Assembly: GCA_030068145.1 (NCBI GenBank)
Contig: JAPJBO010000486.1
Span: 1 to 64,000, forward strand
Length of the DNA stretch: 64,000 nt
Reading direction: 5' to 3'
Source: Diplonema papillatum
Taxonomy: Eukaryota > Euglenozoa > Diplonemea > Diplonemida > Diplonemidae
Position 1 is the first letter of the stretch; each line of letters begins with the position of its first letter. Under the pieces are notes generated by a model. That model worked only from the letters and a program-made list of their open reading frames with translations, had not been told where the DNA came from and made no database searches. This document shows positions 23,772 through 33,325 of this stretch, one piece after another. The position numbers and the translations under genes are program-made.

Positions 23772-24683
23772 ATGCAGTCTCTCGGGACGCATCCGTGTAA
23801 TTTGGAATATTCAGTCCTCACGCGGAGTCCGGGGAGAGAGACCTATCCTTTGGGGATTACGTCACATGTTAACCCGGTACCGGCAGGTAACCCCCGGAAA
23901 TATCTCCACCTTCACAACATGGACCCCGTGAACTTCGTAGTGTCATGCAAGGCTGCGATCAGGGCGGCAGCCATCGCGAAACAACAGCTGCCTGCGGAAG
24001 TTACGGCGGGAGTGACAGATGAGGCATCCGGCCTGTACGACACATTCGTACGAACGCCAGAGGCCGACAGAGACGACAGGACAAGGGCTTCCCAAGCGAT
24101 AATTTGCCTGGAGTTGTCGGCGGTCCGAGAGAACAACGCTGCCCCCACCGCTGAACACGTCAAAGCGACACACGCAGAGCTATCCAAATGGAGCGCTGCG
24201 GACGTCGAGGCGATGGCGCGGATGGACGTTCCCGTTGGAAACCTGCTGGAAGGCGGCATGGACCGCACCATCGTCGGCGACATCAGGATGTTCGCCATCA
24301 GTCTGAAGGCACAGCGCACGACGAATAAGAAAGATGGGCCACACCGCACTGTCAACATAGAGAGCCGCATCCAGGCCCTAAACTTGACAGACCTACCGGC
24401 GGTCTTGAGACCGGACACCGCCCTCGTCCGTGCTATCCTCTTGCAGATGGAGGATGGAATACGCCTCCCACTGGAACTCTCGCCGCAGAAGTCTCCGTTG
24501 TTTCCTTCGGCAGAAGCCCATGCGATCGCACACTCGCCCGCTAGAACGAAGGTGTCGGACGAGGTCCTGGAGGTGGCGAAGGGTCATCTCGGCGAGGCTG
24601 CGGACACGGACATATTGCTCCAGGTGTCGGCGCGACTGGACTCTGAGCAGCTCCCCGCAACGCTGCATCGACCAGAAGCGTGA
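23772..24683 (+). CDS. Putative Gag-like protein of the DIRS-like element
   Basis: A 303-codon frame in the position where DIRS-like elements carry their first protein, upstream of the reverse transcriptase. The sequence is Ala/Thr/Arg-rich and helix-prone and has no motif I can name, so the assignment rests on position only. An internal Met near residue 50 (MDPVNFVVS) may be the true start. Confidence 0.5.
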   Translation: MQSLGTHPCNLEYSVLTRSPGRETYPLGITSHVNPVPAGNPRKYLHLHNMDPVNFVVSCKAAIRAAAIAKQQLPAEVTAGVTDEASGLYDTFVRTPEADRDDRTRASQAIICLELSAVRENNAAPTAEHVKATHAELSKWSAADVEAMARMDVPVGNLLEGGMDRTIVGDIRMFAISLKAQRTTNKKDGPHRTVNIESRIQALNLTDLPAVLRPDTALVRAILLQMEDGIRLPLELSPQKSPLFPSAEAHAIAHSPARTKVSDEVLEVAKGHLGEAADTDILLQVSARLDSEQLPATLHRPEA

Positions 24684-25058
24684 GATTGTGGCGAAGGAGA
24701 AGGAGCGGGCGAAAATCACGAAAGCCGCTTTGCCGGGCTCATCGCGGTCGGACAACCGCTTCACGCCGTACCAAGGGAACAAGCTGCACCCCCATAAGGA
24801 CATACGTGGCGTGAAAGGTGCGAAGCCTCACCCGGTGAGTAAAGGAAGTGGACAACCACGCTGACTACCTGACCCCGTTCCATCGACAATTTCAACATCG
24901 ACAGGAGTCCCCGAGACTCCCATCTTATACCATCCCGCACTATGGACCTCCTCCGAACCACCTAACACAACGAACAACCACAACGATTTAAGGGTATAAA
25001 CGACCATCAACCCTTCCGGAAGCAACGCGGACTCTTTTATTCGTATCGCGCGACATCG

Positions 25059-26717
25059 ATGGAAGAGCACGTCCTGCTAACATCGCAGATCAGGACGACG
25101 CAATACAGCGAAAGGGACATGGAACCGGACCTCCTGAAGTGTGTGCAGACGTACGCGGGAAAACCTACGGCGCAGAACAGTGCTTTTCGCCAATGTCGCC
25201 TCATGTACTGGGCAGACAGGGCCAAAACACTGAAGAACGACGACTCGTTCGGAGAGTACTACGACGAACATCATCTCGCCTGTGCCATCGCAGAAAGAAT
25301 CAACGTTCCTGTGGTCGAAGAGATTCTGCACGCCATGGGCGCCGCAACAAACGGCGTCAAGAACGAGTTCGTGCACCGTCTCGGCTTTGGGTTCCCGGTT
25401 GTTGATGATCTGCGGGAGGAAGGAGTATTCGACGTCCGTCCGCTCGACCGCAGCGCGAAGAAGGAGTTCATCGAGACGAAAGCCGCCTTGATTCATAAGC
25501 ACCACCCTCTCCTCCGGTCCCTACGCCGCCAGTGCGTCCGCGACGGAAATTGGAAGGAGATAGCAGATCAGCTGCAAAGTGAAGTGGAAAAAGGGTGGCT
25601 ACAGGGACCCTATACCGTCCACGATCTCCCGGTGGACCATTTTATCCCAATCCGGAGATTCATCGTCGTCCAAGGAGAGAAACATCGAGGCTGCGACAAC
25701 GGTCGGGCGACCAACAAAGTCACCCGCGTCCACACACCGATCTCCCTGCTCGGCATCGACAACGCAATAGCCACAGCCGCGTCGATGATAGAACACGGGG
25801 TGGAACACCTTTCGCAGGCGGTCCTTGATCAATCGGACGCGTACAAGTCCTTGATCGCAGACTCGACCCAACAACGGTACGCAGTTGTAGTAGCGCTCAA
25901 CGCTACCACCCAAGAACTCGAGTGTTACCTGAGCAACGTTCTGTGCTTCGGCACTGAGTCGGCTGTGCTAGACTACAACTGTTTGTCTAGATTCGTCACA
26001 GCGGCCGCGCGCCGGATCATGGGCATCCCAGCCGCCGGCTACTTAGACGACTTCCACATGCTAGCGCGTGCGGATGACATCGAAGGGATGACCGAGGACT
26101 TCCAGTTCTTCTTCTCGAATATCATCGGCCTGATATTCAAAGACGCGAAAAAGCGTACGGGACAGGTTCTTCCATACCTAGGCGTACTCGTTGACGTTTC
26201 GAGCTCCGTTTTCTCCCGATCAATAACAGAGGAGAGAGCAAGTAAGTTGCGGGGTGCCATCGACGCTATTCTCGATGAGGATAGTCTCTCCTCATCGCAG
26301 GCCGCGAAACTGGTAGGACAACTCGGTTCTGCCCAACAGAGTATGAGCGGTTCGATCGGCCGGGCATTCGTTCACCCTATTCGATCACGACAGCATTCGA
26401 AGGTAAACGTCGCGAAGCTGGGTGCACGTCTGCGGGACGCGCTGAGGTGGTGGAAGGAAGCGCTGTACCATTCCCGCTTCCATCGTCAGATAGACGCAAG
26501 GCTACTGAAACACCAAGGACTCCGATCATCATATACACTGATGCATCGATGGGTCAGCTCGGCGTATGCTTCTGCTATAAATCGCATCGATATTACGCGA
26601 GCACGCGCTTGGCGGGAAACGTCGCAAACCGCGACCGGTTCCCAGTTGGCAACAAGGATGAGGAAAATATCCAGTTGTACGAAACGGAAACCGTCATTTC
26701 GGCGCAACAATTTCTGA
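25059..26717 (+). CDS. Reverse transcriptase part of the DIRS-like element
   Basis: A 552-codon frame with the reverse transcriptase core: a segment with LDYNCLSRFVTAAARRIMG, then the YLDD-type active site in GIPAAGYLDDFHMLA, then the thumb-like region with TGQVLPYLGVLVD. DIRS RTs resemble those of LTR elements and use a recombined circular intermediate. The neighbouring RNase H segment lies in a second, partly overlapping frame. Confidence 0.85.
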   Translation: MEEHVLLTSQIRTTQYSERDMEPDLLKCVQTYAGKPTAQNSAFRQCRLMYWADRAKTLKNDDSFGEYYDEHHLACAIAERINVPVVEEILHAMGAATNGVKNEFVHRLGFGFPVVDDLREEGVFDVRPLDRSAKKEFIETKAALIHKHHPLLRSLRRQCVRDGNWKEIADQLQSEVEKGWLQGPYTVHDLPVDHFIPIRRFIVVQGEKHRGCDNGRATNKVTRVHTPISLLGIDNAIATAASMIEHGVEHLSQAVLDQSDAYKSLIADSTQQRYAVVVALNATTQELECYLSNVLCFGTESAVLDYNCLSRFVTAAARRIMGIPAAGYLDDFHMLARADDIEGMTEDFQFFFSNIIGLIFKDAKKRTGQVLPYLGVLVDVSSSVFSRSITEERASKLRGAIDAILDEDSLSSSQAAKLVGQLGSAQQSMSGSIGRAFVHPIRSRQHSKVNVAKLGARLRDALRWWKEALYHSRFHRQIDARLLKHQGLRSSYTLMHRWVSSAYASAINRIDITRARAWRETSQTATGSQLATRMRKISSCTKRKPSFRRNNF

Positions 26718-27049
26718 ACGCTCGTCACGAACACCTGTTCCCCGAGGAAATACTGGATGACTTGTTTTCTAACATTCCCCAGTATTATTTCATCGACAAC
26801 GTTTGCACACAAGCGACGTTGGTAAAGGGCCATTCAGAGAACCGACTTTTTAACGACATGACTAAGAGTTTCTGGTTCGAAGCAGTTGCGGCCAAGACCG
26901 CGGACGTGTGGCTGGAGAGAGTGGAATCGGCACACAACATAGCCGATCTTCCGTCTCGACAGCTGGGCCGCTTACAAGAGCTCGAGAGGATGGGATTTGT
27001 ATATATCCCAGGGTTTACGAGTCCATTACCACACATGCACGAGGTGTAA
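26447..27049 (+). CDS. RNase H part of the DIRS-like element
   Basis: A 200-codon frame with RNase H features of DIRS/Ty3-type elements: IIIYTDASMGQLGVCF (first acidic residue), a central acidic residue region, FIDNVCTQATLVKG, and the C-terminal VESAHNIADLPSR motif typical of this group. It would remove the RNA strand during cDNA synthesis. Confidence 0.8.
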   Translation: MVEGSAVPFPLPSSDRRKATETPRTPIIIYTDASMGQLGVCFCYKSHRYYASTRLAGNVANRDRFPVGNKDEENIQLYETETVISAQQFLNARHEHLFPEEILDDLFSNIPQYYFIDNVCTQATLVKGHSENRLFNDMTKSFWFEAVAAKTADVWLERVESAHNIADLPSRQLGRLQELERMGFVYIPGFTSPLPHMHEV

Positions 27050-27642
27050 TTACAGCGTCTCCTTCCTTGTGAATAGCGTCCCGTCCAATGCTTCCTCCCT
27101 CCGTTCCATGAACCTCCCAACATTCCTCTTGCTACACCTTGGCTGAACAAGCCAAGTCCATGGCTTCCTTAATGCTCTCGATCTCGAGTCATCACACACA
27201 AAAGACGATACGCGCTAAGTTGGAAACGACGTGATGTTTGATGACGCTCTACTTCGACGAGCCGGCTTCCGGAGGAACGCACAAACCGCGACTCCTCAGC
27301 TCGGGACTGCGATGGGACCGGGTAATCTGAGTGTCTGCGTAGGGAACAGAAAGACCCGAACGACTACCTGGACTACTCAACATCGGATTGCCGGTATCGA
27401 TTTCCATCAGATCCGACGACCGAGTTACCCATCGCAGATGAGCGGTCCACGTAAGCTCATCCTTCCGTTCTAGAGAGTTGACCCCGATAACAAAGGAAGA
27501 GTCAATCCCAATGACACTGCGTGACAGGGATTGGCATGTTTTGTTAGCGTCTAGTCAACCTCTACGACCGCCTCGGAGCCTTCTTCCAAAGAAGAAGCGT
27601 ACGTAAGTACAAAGGTTTTCCCGCCCACCCACCCTTTAGAAG

Positions 27643-28764
27643 ATGTCCGCATTGGCGTACCCGACCGGATCGGAAGTCATCCAGATGTTGACTGACGCTA
27701 TGGAACGCGCGAAGGACGGGTCGGACAAAGGCATAAGAAGCATCCACATGCCGATGAAGAGGAAGCTGGAAGCACTCGAAGCGGCATCGCCTATGGTCGC
27801 ACGCGAGATGGTTCGAGATGCAGTCAAGCATCTGAAGGTTTCGTCCGTGAAGGGCGAAACCTGGTACCAGTACTTCCGCGCTGTTCGATCTTGGAGCCGG
27901 TACGCGAACGCGATGTGCATCGCGCACTTCCCGATCGACACCACAGAGCTCGAAGGCTACGTGTCGCTGCACACAAACGCTGACACGGCAGAATGCTCCC
28001 TGTCAGCACTAGAGAAGGTGCAAAGATACCTCCGCATCGACTCTCGACTGCGCACGAAAGGGGTTCAGGAGGCGATCAAAGGCATCCGTCGAGAGCAGAA
28101 GGCAACGCACAAGATGGACCCGATAACGTCCCAGCTCTTGGACAAAATACTGGCCGACACGAAGTTTTCGACACCGTCCAAGAGCTTGCTACGCGAGTTT
28201 AACGCACTCGCGGTGCTGTCGTACGTCTTCCTTCTCCGGACGAACAACGAAGCACTTCCTCTCTGTCGAGGGCTCGAGACCGACGCCCCTCACTCAGCTC
28301 TCCACGACGTTAAGACATCGAAGCGACACAGCTCCGTCTTCCGATTCCAACAGGAGTTGCACATTGTCCTCGCCTCCCGGAAAAGCAAACAAAGCGGAGA
28401 GGTTTTAACGAGGGGTTGCACATGCAAGGCCACGACCGTTACAGTAGGATGGCGTTCCATGTGCCCAGTCCACTACTTGTGGCCGTTCATCCAGAACACG
28501 ACCGAGCCTGGCCGCCGGGTTTTCCAACTCACTTATCCAATCGTGCTGGAGAATGTGAAGTTGAAGGCAGACCGCCACCAGAAGCCCGTCATTGGGTGGG
28601 GAACGCACAGCTTCCGTAGGGGAGCTGCGCACGACATAAACGACGAAAACCCGGACTTAGGAGTCCTACTGAGAGCGGGAAGCTGGACCTCTGGTACCTT
28701 TAAAGAGGGGCCGAAGGTCCGGCAGAAAGGCATGACCCAGGTCAGTGCAGTCACGGACGAATGA
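27643..28764 (+). CDS. Tyrosine recombinase of the DIRS-like element
   Basis: A 373-codon frame between the central B1A2 repeat and B2. The N-terminal half is a helical core-binding-like domain. The C-terminal half has the recombinase signatures: LSYVFLLRTNNEALPL with the first Arg, and HSFRRGAAHD with the HxxR box, followed by LLRAGSWTSGTF. In DIRS elements this enzyme integrates a circular DNA copy without target duplication, which fits the lack of a duplication here. Confidence 0.85.
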   Translation: MSALAYPTGSEVIQMLTDAMERAKDGSDKGIRSIHMPMKRKLEALEAASPMVAREMVRDAVKHLKVSSVKGETWYQYFRAVRSWSRYANAMCIAHFPIDTTELEGYVSLHTNADTAECSLSALEKVQRYLRIDSRLRTKGVQEAIKGIRREQKATHKMDPITSQLLDKILADTKFSTPSKSLLREFNALAVLSYVFLLRTNNEALPLCRGLETDAPHSALHDVKTSKRHSSVFRFQQELHIVLASRKSKQSGEVLTRGCTCKATTVTVGWRSMCPVHYLWPFIQNTTEPGRRVFQLTYPIVLENVKLKADRHQKPVIGWGTHSFRRGAAHDINDENPDLGVLLRAGSWTSGTFKEGPKVRQKGMTQVSAVTDE

Positions 28765-28949
28765 GAGTCGATGCAGGGAACAGAAAGACCCGAACGACTA
28801 CCTGGACTACTCAACATCGGATTGCCGGTATCGATTTCCATCAGATCCGACGACCGAGTTACCCATCGCAGATGAGCGGTCCACGTAAGCTCATCCTTCC
28901 GTTCTAGAGAGTTGACCCCGATAACAAAAGAGACAAAACCATATCGGAA

Positions 28950-29065
28950 GCACTTAAGTGGGGAAAATATTTATCGGAACGTTTCCGATAAATATTTTTT
29001 TTGTTTCCGATAAATATTTTTTGTTTCCGATAAATATTTTTTTGTTTCCGATAAATATTTTTATT
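28950..29065. repeat. Tandem TTTCCGATAAATATTTT repeat with hairpin
   Basis: Begins with the hairpin TTATCGGAACGTTTCCGATAA and continues as four copies of GTTTCCGATAAATATTTTT. A diverged copy in the opposite orientation (TTATCGGTAACA units and the same hairpin) lies at 46,198-46,315. Confidence 0.8.
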
Positions 29066-29231
29066 CTGGGAAGCCACAATTAACCATACATGTACTATAT
29101 ATTTGTTATAGGCGCATATAGGCAACAAAATAATAGCATATAGGCGCATATAGGCGAAATAAATTCAGAAATAATATAAAATAATGCAGAAATATTCGAG
29201 AAATAATCAAAAATAATATTTTATTACCGTG

Positions 29232-29338
29232 TTCGGAAAAATGTTGGACCGGAAAAAAGTCCAAATATTTTTCAGACCCCCGAAAAGTCCAATTTTTTTC
29301 CGGTCCAAACATTTTTCCGGTCCAAATATTTTTCCGGC
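29232..29338. repeat. GGACCGGAAAAA palindromic block, left copy
   Basis: Contains GTTGGACCGGAAAAAAGTCC, GAAAAGTCCAATTTTTTTCC and CCGGTCCAAACATTTTTCCG. A close copy in the same orientation lies at 31,858-31,948, so the transposase gene is bracketed by direct repeats. A related palindromic block is found at 62,664-62,768. Confidence 0.75.
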
Positions 29339-29485
29339 AAAACAAGTTTCGCTGGATGCCTTGTGAAATAAAAGGGCAGTCGTTGCAGATGATGATTTTT
29401 GAGACTGAACAGTGACCATACCCTATGAAAGGCAGGCATACATCTAATCAGTGAGCACAGGGACGCGGAGTGAAGGTCCCAAGAA

Positions 29486-29860
29486 CTAATCTTCGTTTGC
29501 CAACTTGTCAGCAACGCAAGCACCGCATAAATTTACGTCGCAATGTGCACAACGACGAGTACCGACCGTGTTCCGGATTGCTGTGTCGCAGCCGCTGCAG
29601 TGCAGTCCCTGCTTGGGCTTAACAACGCGACGCATAGCCCGTTTGCATCCTTCTTCGGTGCATTCCAGCTTTGCGGTGACAGAAGAGGTAACACGAACAT
29701 TGTCGTCGCTGTTTGCATCAGTGGTGCTCTCGTCCTCCGTCTCCTCTTCGTACGCCATCTGATCGCTACTGTCGCTATCGCCCTCACCTTCGATCTGCAG
29801 AACGCGGAATGCCCGGATAATTTCTGCGACGTCATGGTCACTAACCTTCTGCAGATCGAT
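29486..29860 (-). CDS. Cysteine-rich zinc-binding-like reading frame next to the transposase
   Basis: An open frame just downstream of, and shifted from, the transposase frame. It begins as a helix-prone region (KVSDHDVAEIIRAFRVLQI), then an acidic stretch, then eight cysteines ending in C-x2-C, C-x2-C and C-x2-C pairs (LHCSGCDTAI, RRCAHCDVNLCGAC). It probably encodes the C-terminal zinc-binding tail of the transposase, separated by a frame change or a short intron (a GTTAGT donor is present at the shift). The acidic stretch resembles the end of the neighbouring transposase in composition. Confidence 0.5.
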   Translation of the reverse strand: MDLQKVSDHDVAEIIRAFRVLQIEGEGDSDSSDQMAYEEETEDESTTDANSDDNVRVTSSVTAKLECTEEGCKRAMRRVVKPKQGLHCSGCDTAIRNTVGTRRCAHCDVNLCGACVADKLANED

Positions 29861-31481
29861 CAGCTTGCTGGTTATCCATGTCAGGGTCGACGCCTACATC
29901 AGAGTGTGCACTGACTATTTCCGCTGTGTCCGGATCAAATGGTGGTGCGGGGCCACTTTCCATCGTTTCGACAGCAGCCAGAGGTGCATCGTGCTCTACG
30001 ATCTCCACATCGGCACTTAAAACCGGATCGGCGTTGTCAACTACGATGACCTCAACAACAGCAGCGGGTGCATCGTCGACAACAATGACCTCAACAACAG
30101 AAGGAGGCGCGTCATTTTCAACAGTGTGAACTGGGTGACCCTCAAACTGAGAAGCAGCCACAAGGCAAGCAATGGCAACGCAGGCGGACACTGCTCCGTT
30201 GCGTGTCGAAACGAAAAGCTGCGGGAAAAGAAAGCGGAAGCCATTCTTAATCGTCTGCGGTGTGATCAAATCATAGGCCTCCAGCAGCCATTTGAGAATA
30301 AGCGGCCGTAGTGTCACCGTCCGTGTATCGACAGATCCCAAGGCCCCGTGTGCAATGTCAACTTCCGCTACAGCTTGAGGATTTCCTTGTCGCTGCAAAA
30401 CACGTTGGCGACGGCGGCGTTCCCTACGGAGTGCCAAGGAAAGTTGCCCTGAGTACCACTCAGTGAACTTCTCGCGCAGTCTGGCTTTCAGTGGCCCGTG
30501 GACTGTCAAGTCCATGGGCTGCAGGACAGACGTCCAGCCACCGGGAATATAGTACGTCTTGAAGTGGGCTTCTTCCAAGAGCTGCTGGACTTCTTCACCC
30601 GTCTGTCCCGTGAACCGGTCCAGGAGCAACAAGAACTTCTGCGACTGCGGCAATTTCAGCTCAGAGATCCGACGAAGGCGGAACGGCTTCAGAACGTTGT
30701 CGATGTAGGCACGCGTGGTATCGACATTGGCCCATTTGTTCGGCGTTTGAGTTAGATGGAATCCTTTGGTGTCCTCTACATCGGGTAGCACGCGACTTGT
30801 TTTCCCAGCGAAAATCACCTGGTACGGGATACGTGTACCGTCGGCTGCTCCTCCAGTGACAGCTGTGATGCAGCGCTTGTCTCCCATGTATCCAATTCGC
30901 ACGTCATGCGAGCCTTTTGGAGCGAGAGTCGTGTTCGGGCTTGGCATGAACAGCACTGCTGTGTGGTCACAGTTCAGCACACACTCTTGCCGTATGTCGT
31001 ATTCGTCCATGATTCTGTACACGTCCGAACGCATCTGCTCCTTCTTGTTTTCTGTCTGTGTATTGTCCAGAATCCTGCTGGTAGTGGGTCGCCGACGCAC
31101 GTAGTTGTGCTGTTGACACCACTTCCGAGCCCACTCAGTGCCAAGCTCCTCTTCAGTCACCCGAAGCTCGGTGGTTCGAGCTACTGTCTTTGCGAGGAGG
31201 CTGACCAAAGAGTATGTTACGGCCACACCTTGCAAGCGCCTGCGTTCGACCAACTCCAATAGAATGGCCCTTTCTTTCTTCCCCAAGCAAGGCGGGCGCC
31301 CTCTCTTTGGCTTTTCTTCGTCTACCTCGATTGGAGACTCTGGCGTAGCTCCAAGAGCGCCCAGGATGCTGTTCTTTTCGGCGTACAACCGACGCGCCCG
31401 TCCAGCTGTCGCATTTCCCGCCTTTTTCTTCCCACGGCCGTTCCACTTCTGCAGTGCATTCGCGGGTCCAAGCGTCACCAC
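29841..31481 (-). CDS. Pogo-like DDE transposase
   Basis: A 546-codon frame for the enzyme that cuts and pastes the element. An AT-hook-like KPKRGRPP (about 57-64) and helix-turn-helix-like segments (about 66-140, LGTEWARKWCQQHNYVRRR) precede the catalytic domain. Catalytic acidic residues fit the DDE_1/pogo pattern: Asp172 in LNCDHTAVL, Asp288 in FLLLLDRFTG and Asp324 in GGWTSVLQPMDLTVHGPLK, 36 residues after the second Asp. The C-terminal part is acidic and contains repeated VVEVIVVDDAP blocks, an internal duplication. The frame is intact, but its Met is chosen only as the first available one. Confidence 0.9.
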   Translation of the reverse strand: MVTLGPANALQKWNGRGKKKAGNATAGRARRLYAEKNSILGALGATPESPIEVDEEKPKRGRPPCLGKKERAILLELVERRRLQGVAVTYSLVSLLAKTVARTTELRVTEEELGTEWARKWCQQHNYVRRRPTTSRILDNTQTENKKEQMRSDVYRIMDEYDIRQECVLNCDHTAVLFMPSPNTTLAPKGSHDVRIGYMGDKRCITAVTGGAADGTRIPYQVIFAGKTSRVLPDVEDTKGFHLTQTPNKWANVDTTRAYIDNVLKPFRLRRISELKLPQSQKFLLLLDRFTGQTGEEVQQLLEEAHFKTYYIPGGWTSVLQPMDLTVHGPLKARLREKFTEWYSGQLSLALRRERRRRQRVLQRQGNPQAVAEVDIAHGALGSVDTRTVTLRPLILKWLLEAYDLITPQTIKNGFRFLFPQLFVSTRNGAVSACVAIACLVAASQFEGHPVHTVENDAPPSVVEVIVVDDAPAAVVEVIVVDNADPVLSADVEIVEHDAPLAAVETMESGPAPPFDPDTAEIVSAHSDVGVDPDMDNQQADRSAEG

Positions 31482-31857
31482 AAGCCAAGCTCCAGGAGTT
31501 CTTTTTCACTCCATGTAGCGTACTTCCCGCGCTTCCTGTTGGGCTCATCTTTCGGTGCCTGCGCGTCTGCCATTTCAATCAGCCTTTTGAGTGACATGAT
31601 TAAATGTATCAACCTCCCACCCAGCTGGTATGAGCAAACATGTGTCGTCAAAGTCGTTTCCCCCCCGAAACAACATGTTACAACAGACAGTACGGGTGCC
31701 CTCGTTGTATGTTCGGAAGTGCGGCCGCAATACTTGGATACTCATCAAATTCGAGGAAGACCGGTGCATCTTGACGAAGAAACGAGTGGCAAAGGTTGCC
31801 TGGGTCAGACTTCAAAATACCACCAAAAAAAAAAAAGAAGCCCCCAAACTTGGTCTG

Positions 31858-31948
31858 AGCGGAAAAAAGTCCAAATTTTTCAGAACCTCCGAAAAGTCCA
31901 AATTTTTTCCGGTCCAAACATTTTTCCGGTCCAATATTTTTCCGATAT
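31858..31948. repeat. GGACCGGAAAAA palindromic block, right copy
   Basis: Direct repeat of the block at 29,232-29,338 with GGAAAAAAGTCCAAATTTTT and CCGGTCCAAACATTTTTCCG in the same order and orientation. Confidence 0.75.
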
Positions 31949-32183
31949 CACGGTAATATTTTCCTGTTGACTTCCCTGGCTGTTTTCTCGTGCAGAAACG
32001 CGGCTCTGTGCTGTCAGAAGCTGAGAAAGGCTGCTGGAGCATGTTCTCGCAAAAAAACAGTGACCCAAGGTCACGTAGTTAGGCTCGACTTTGACTACGT
32101 ACTTTTGCTTGTGTGCATGATGAAGGCTGTCACAGATTGGAGAATGTAAGCATAGCTGGGTCCGCCTTGGTGCACAACAAAGT

Positions 32184-32555
32184 GTGTCATGCCGTCGAAA
32201 CAGCAATTGTCCGCGTTTAGAGCACGTTCACCAAGAACAGGACATCTTCGCATCGAGTGTGGTCGACAAGAGGTTGGTCGAGAGTGTGAAAACACGACTG
32301 CAACACTTATCCACGTTGGGTTTCTTCTTATTCTTCCAGAACGGGAAAAAAATGGTCAAGAGAAAGCTGGTCGTTTCTGACGCCTCGTCTGGGTCGTCTG
32401 ACTCGGTCGCAACAACGACCGAGTCTGACAACGAAGAGCCCGAAGCCAAGAGCGAAGACAGAAAGTCGTCCGAAAAGAAGCCAGCGCCAAAGCGCAAACG
32501 AGGTCGCCCTAAAAGGGCAGCAAACACAAGCCGAGAGGCAATGCTTTCGCGCTGA
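32184..32555 (+). CDS. Small AT-hook protein frame in the pogo-like element
   Basis: A 123-codon plus-strand frame, opposite to the transposase. After a hydrophobic patch it becomes Ser/Glu-rich and highly charged (SGSSDSVATTTESDNEE) and ends with a clear AT-hook core, KRKRGRPKRA, which in known proteins binds the minor groove of AT-rich DNA. A second frame of 96 codons follows (32,662-32,952; Gln- and Pro-rich, no motif). It may be an accessory DNA-binding protein of the transposon, or a carried host fragment. A Met at about 32,352 (MVKRKLVVSD) is an alternative start. Confidence 0.4.
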   Translation: MSCRRNSNCPRLEHVHQEQDIFASSVVDKRLVESVKTRLQHLSTLGFFLFFQNGKKMVKRKLVVSDASSGSSDSVATTTESDNEEPEAKSEDRKSSEKKPAPKRKRGRPKRAANTSREAMLSR

Positions 32556-33325
32556 CCTTGCCTGCAGCGCAGCCCGGCGTAGACGCAAACCCGACAAACG
32601 ACAAGCCGACGACGACAGTCAAAAACGCCGCCAGGTAAGAAGCACGACTCACGCGGCTGACATGCCATCAAGCACGTTGGAGTGGCCGCTGCTGCATCGG
32701 TCTACCTGGCAAGTGCAGCAGTTGCCCTCGCCCGATTTGAGAAACGGTGTGAGAAACGGGGCTGACTGCCAAGCGATACGGTGGTTTACGACGAGTGGTG
32801 CGCCTCCTTTACCACCCAGAGCCGACTTCAGCGGATTACAACAGCAGCAGCGTGCGAAGACGAAAGGACACAAAAAGCCAGCGGAGACACCCACGGCCGA
32901 AGTGAATGACTTCTTCTCCGCAAAGAGCGAAGTGTGCGACTTGCGGCTGTAGCGGCCTACGGCAACTCCACAGACGGAGCAAGTTTATGGTTTGCCCGGT
33001 TTATCCGCCGGGTCTACGACCCAATTTCTCCGGTCAGCCAACCCTAACATGTCGTTATTGGCACTTTCAGCTCGTTGGCTACCGGATCATCGGGTTTGCG
33101 TACGAATTCCGCACAAAACAGCGCGTTTCTGCACGACTCTCAGTCCAGATGGTGACCAGTAATATTTTCGAATAAAATATTGCACAAAAATAATGCGCAA
33201 TTTATTTCGCCTATATGCCTATATTTAGCCTATATTTCGCCTATATGAGCCTATATTTCGCCTATATCTTTATTATTTTTTGGGAAAAACACGAAAATAA
33301 TCGATTATAGGCTAAATATATGGTA

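Larger units (their letters stand above)
22809..28928 (+). mobile_element. DIRS-like tyrosine-recombinase retrotransposon with split direct repeats
   Basis: Recognised by its ends and its genes. Repeat A is 129 bp at 22,809-22,937 and again at 27,492-27,620; repeat B is 154 bp at 27,341-27,494 and again at 28,775-28,928. The order A1 - genes - B1A2 - gene - B2 is the split-direct-repeat plan known from PAT-, Ngaro- and kangaroo-type DIRS elements. The A copies differ at about two bases and the B copies are almost identical, so the insertion is young. Parts: a minisatellite-bearing leader, a putative Gag, reverse transcriptase, RNase H and a tyrosine recombinase between B1A2 and B2. It looks nearly whole, with perhaps one break. 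It is inserted antisense in intron 7 of the host gene. Confidence 0.9.
29105..33310 (-). mobile_element. Pogo/Tc1-mariner-like DNA transposon
   Basis: The element is defined by perfect 20-bp inverted repeats GCATATAGGCGAAATAAATT at 29,146-29,165 and its complement at 33,199-33,218, both within wider TATAGGC-rich ends. Inside are the transposase, a cysteine-rich reading frame near the left end, and plus-strand frames near the right end. The outer limits are approximate because the terminal TATAGGC motifs are themselves repeated. The right end appears interrupted by the inverted-repeat element that starts at 33,326. Confidence 0.7.
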
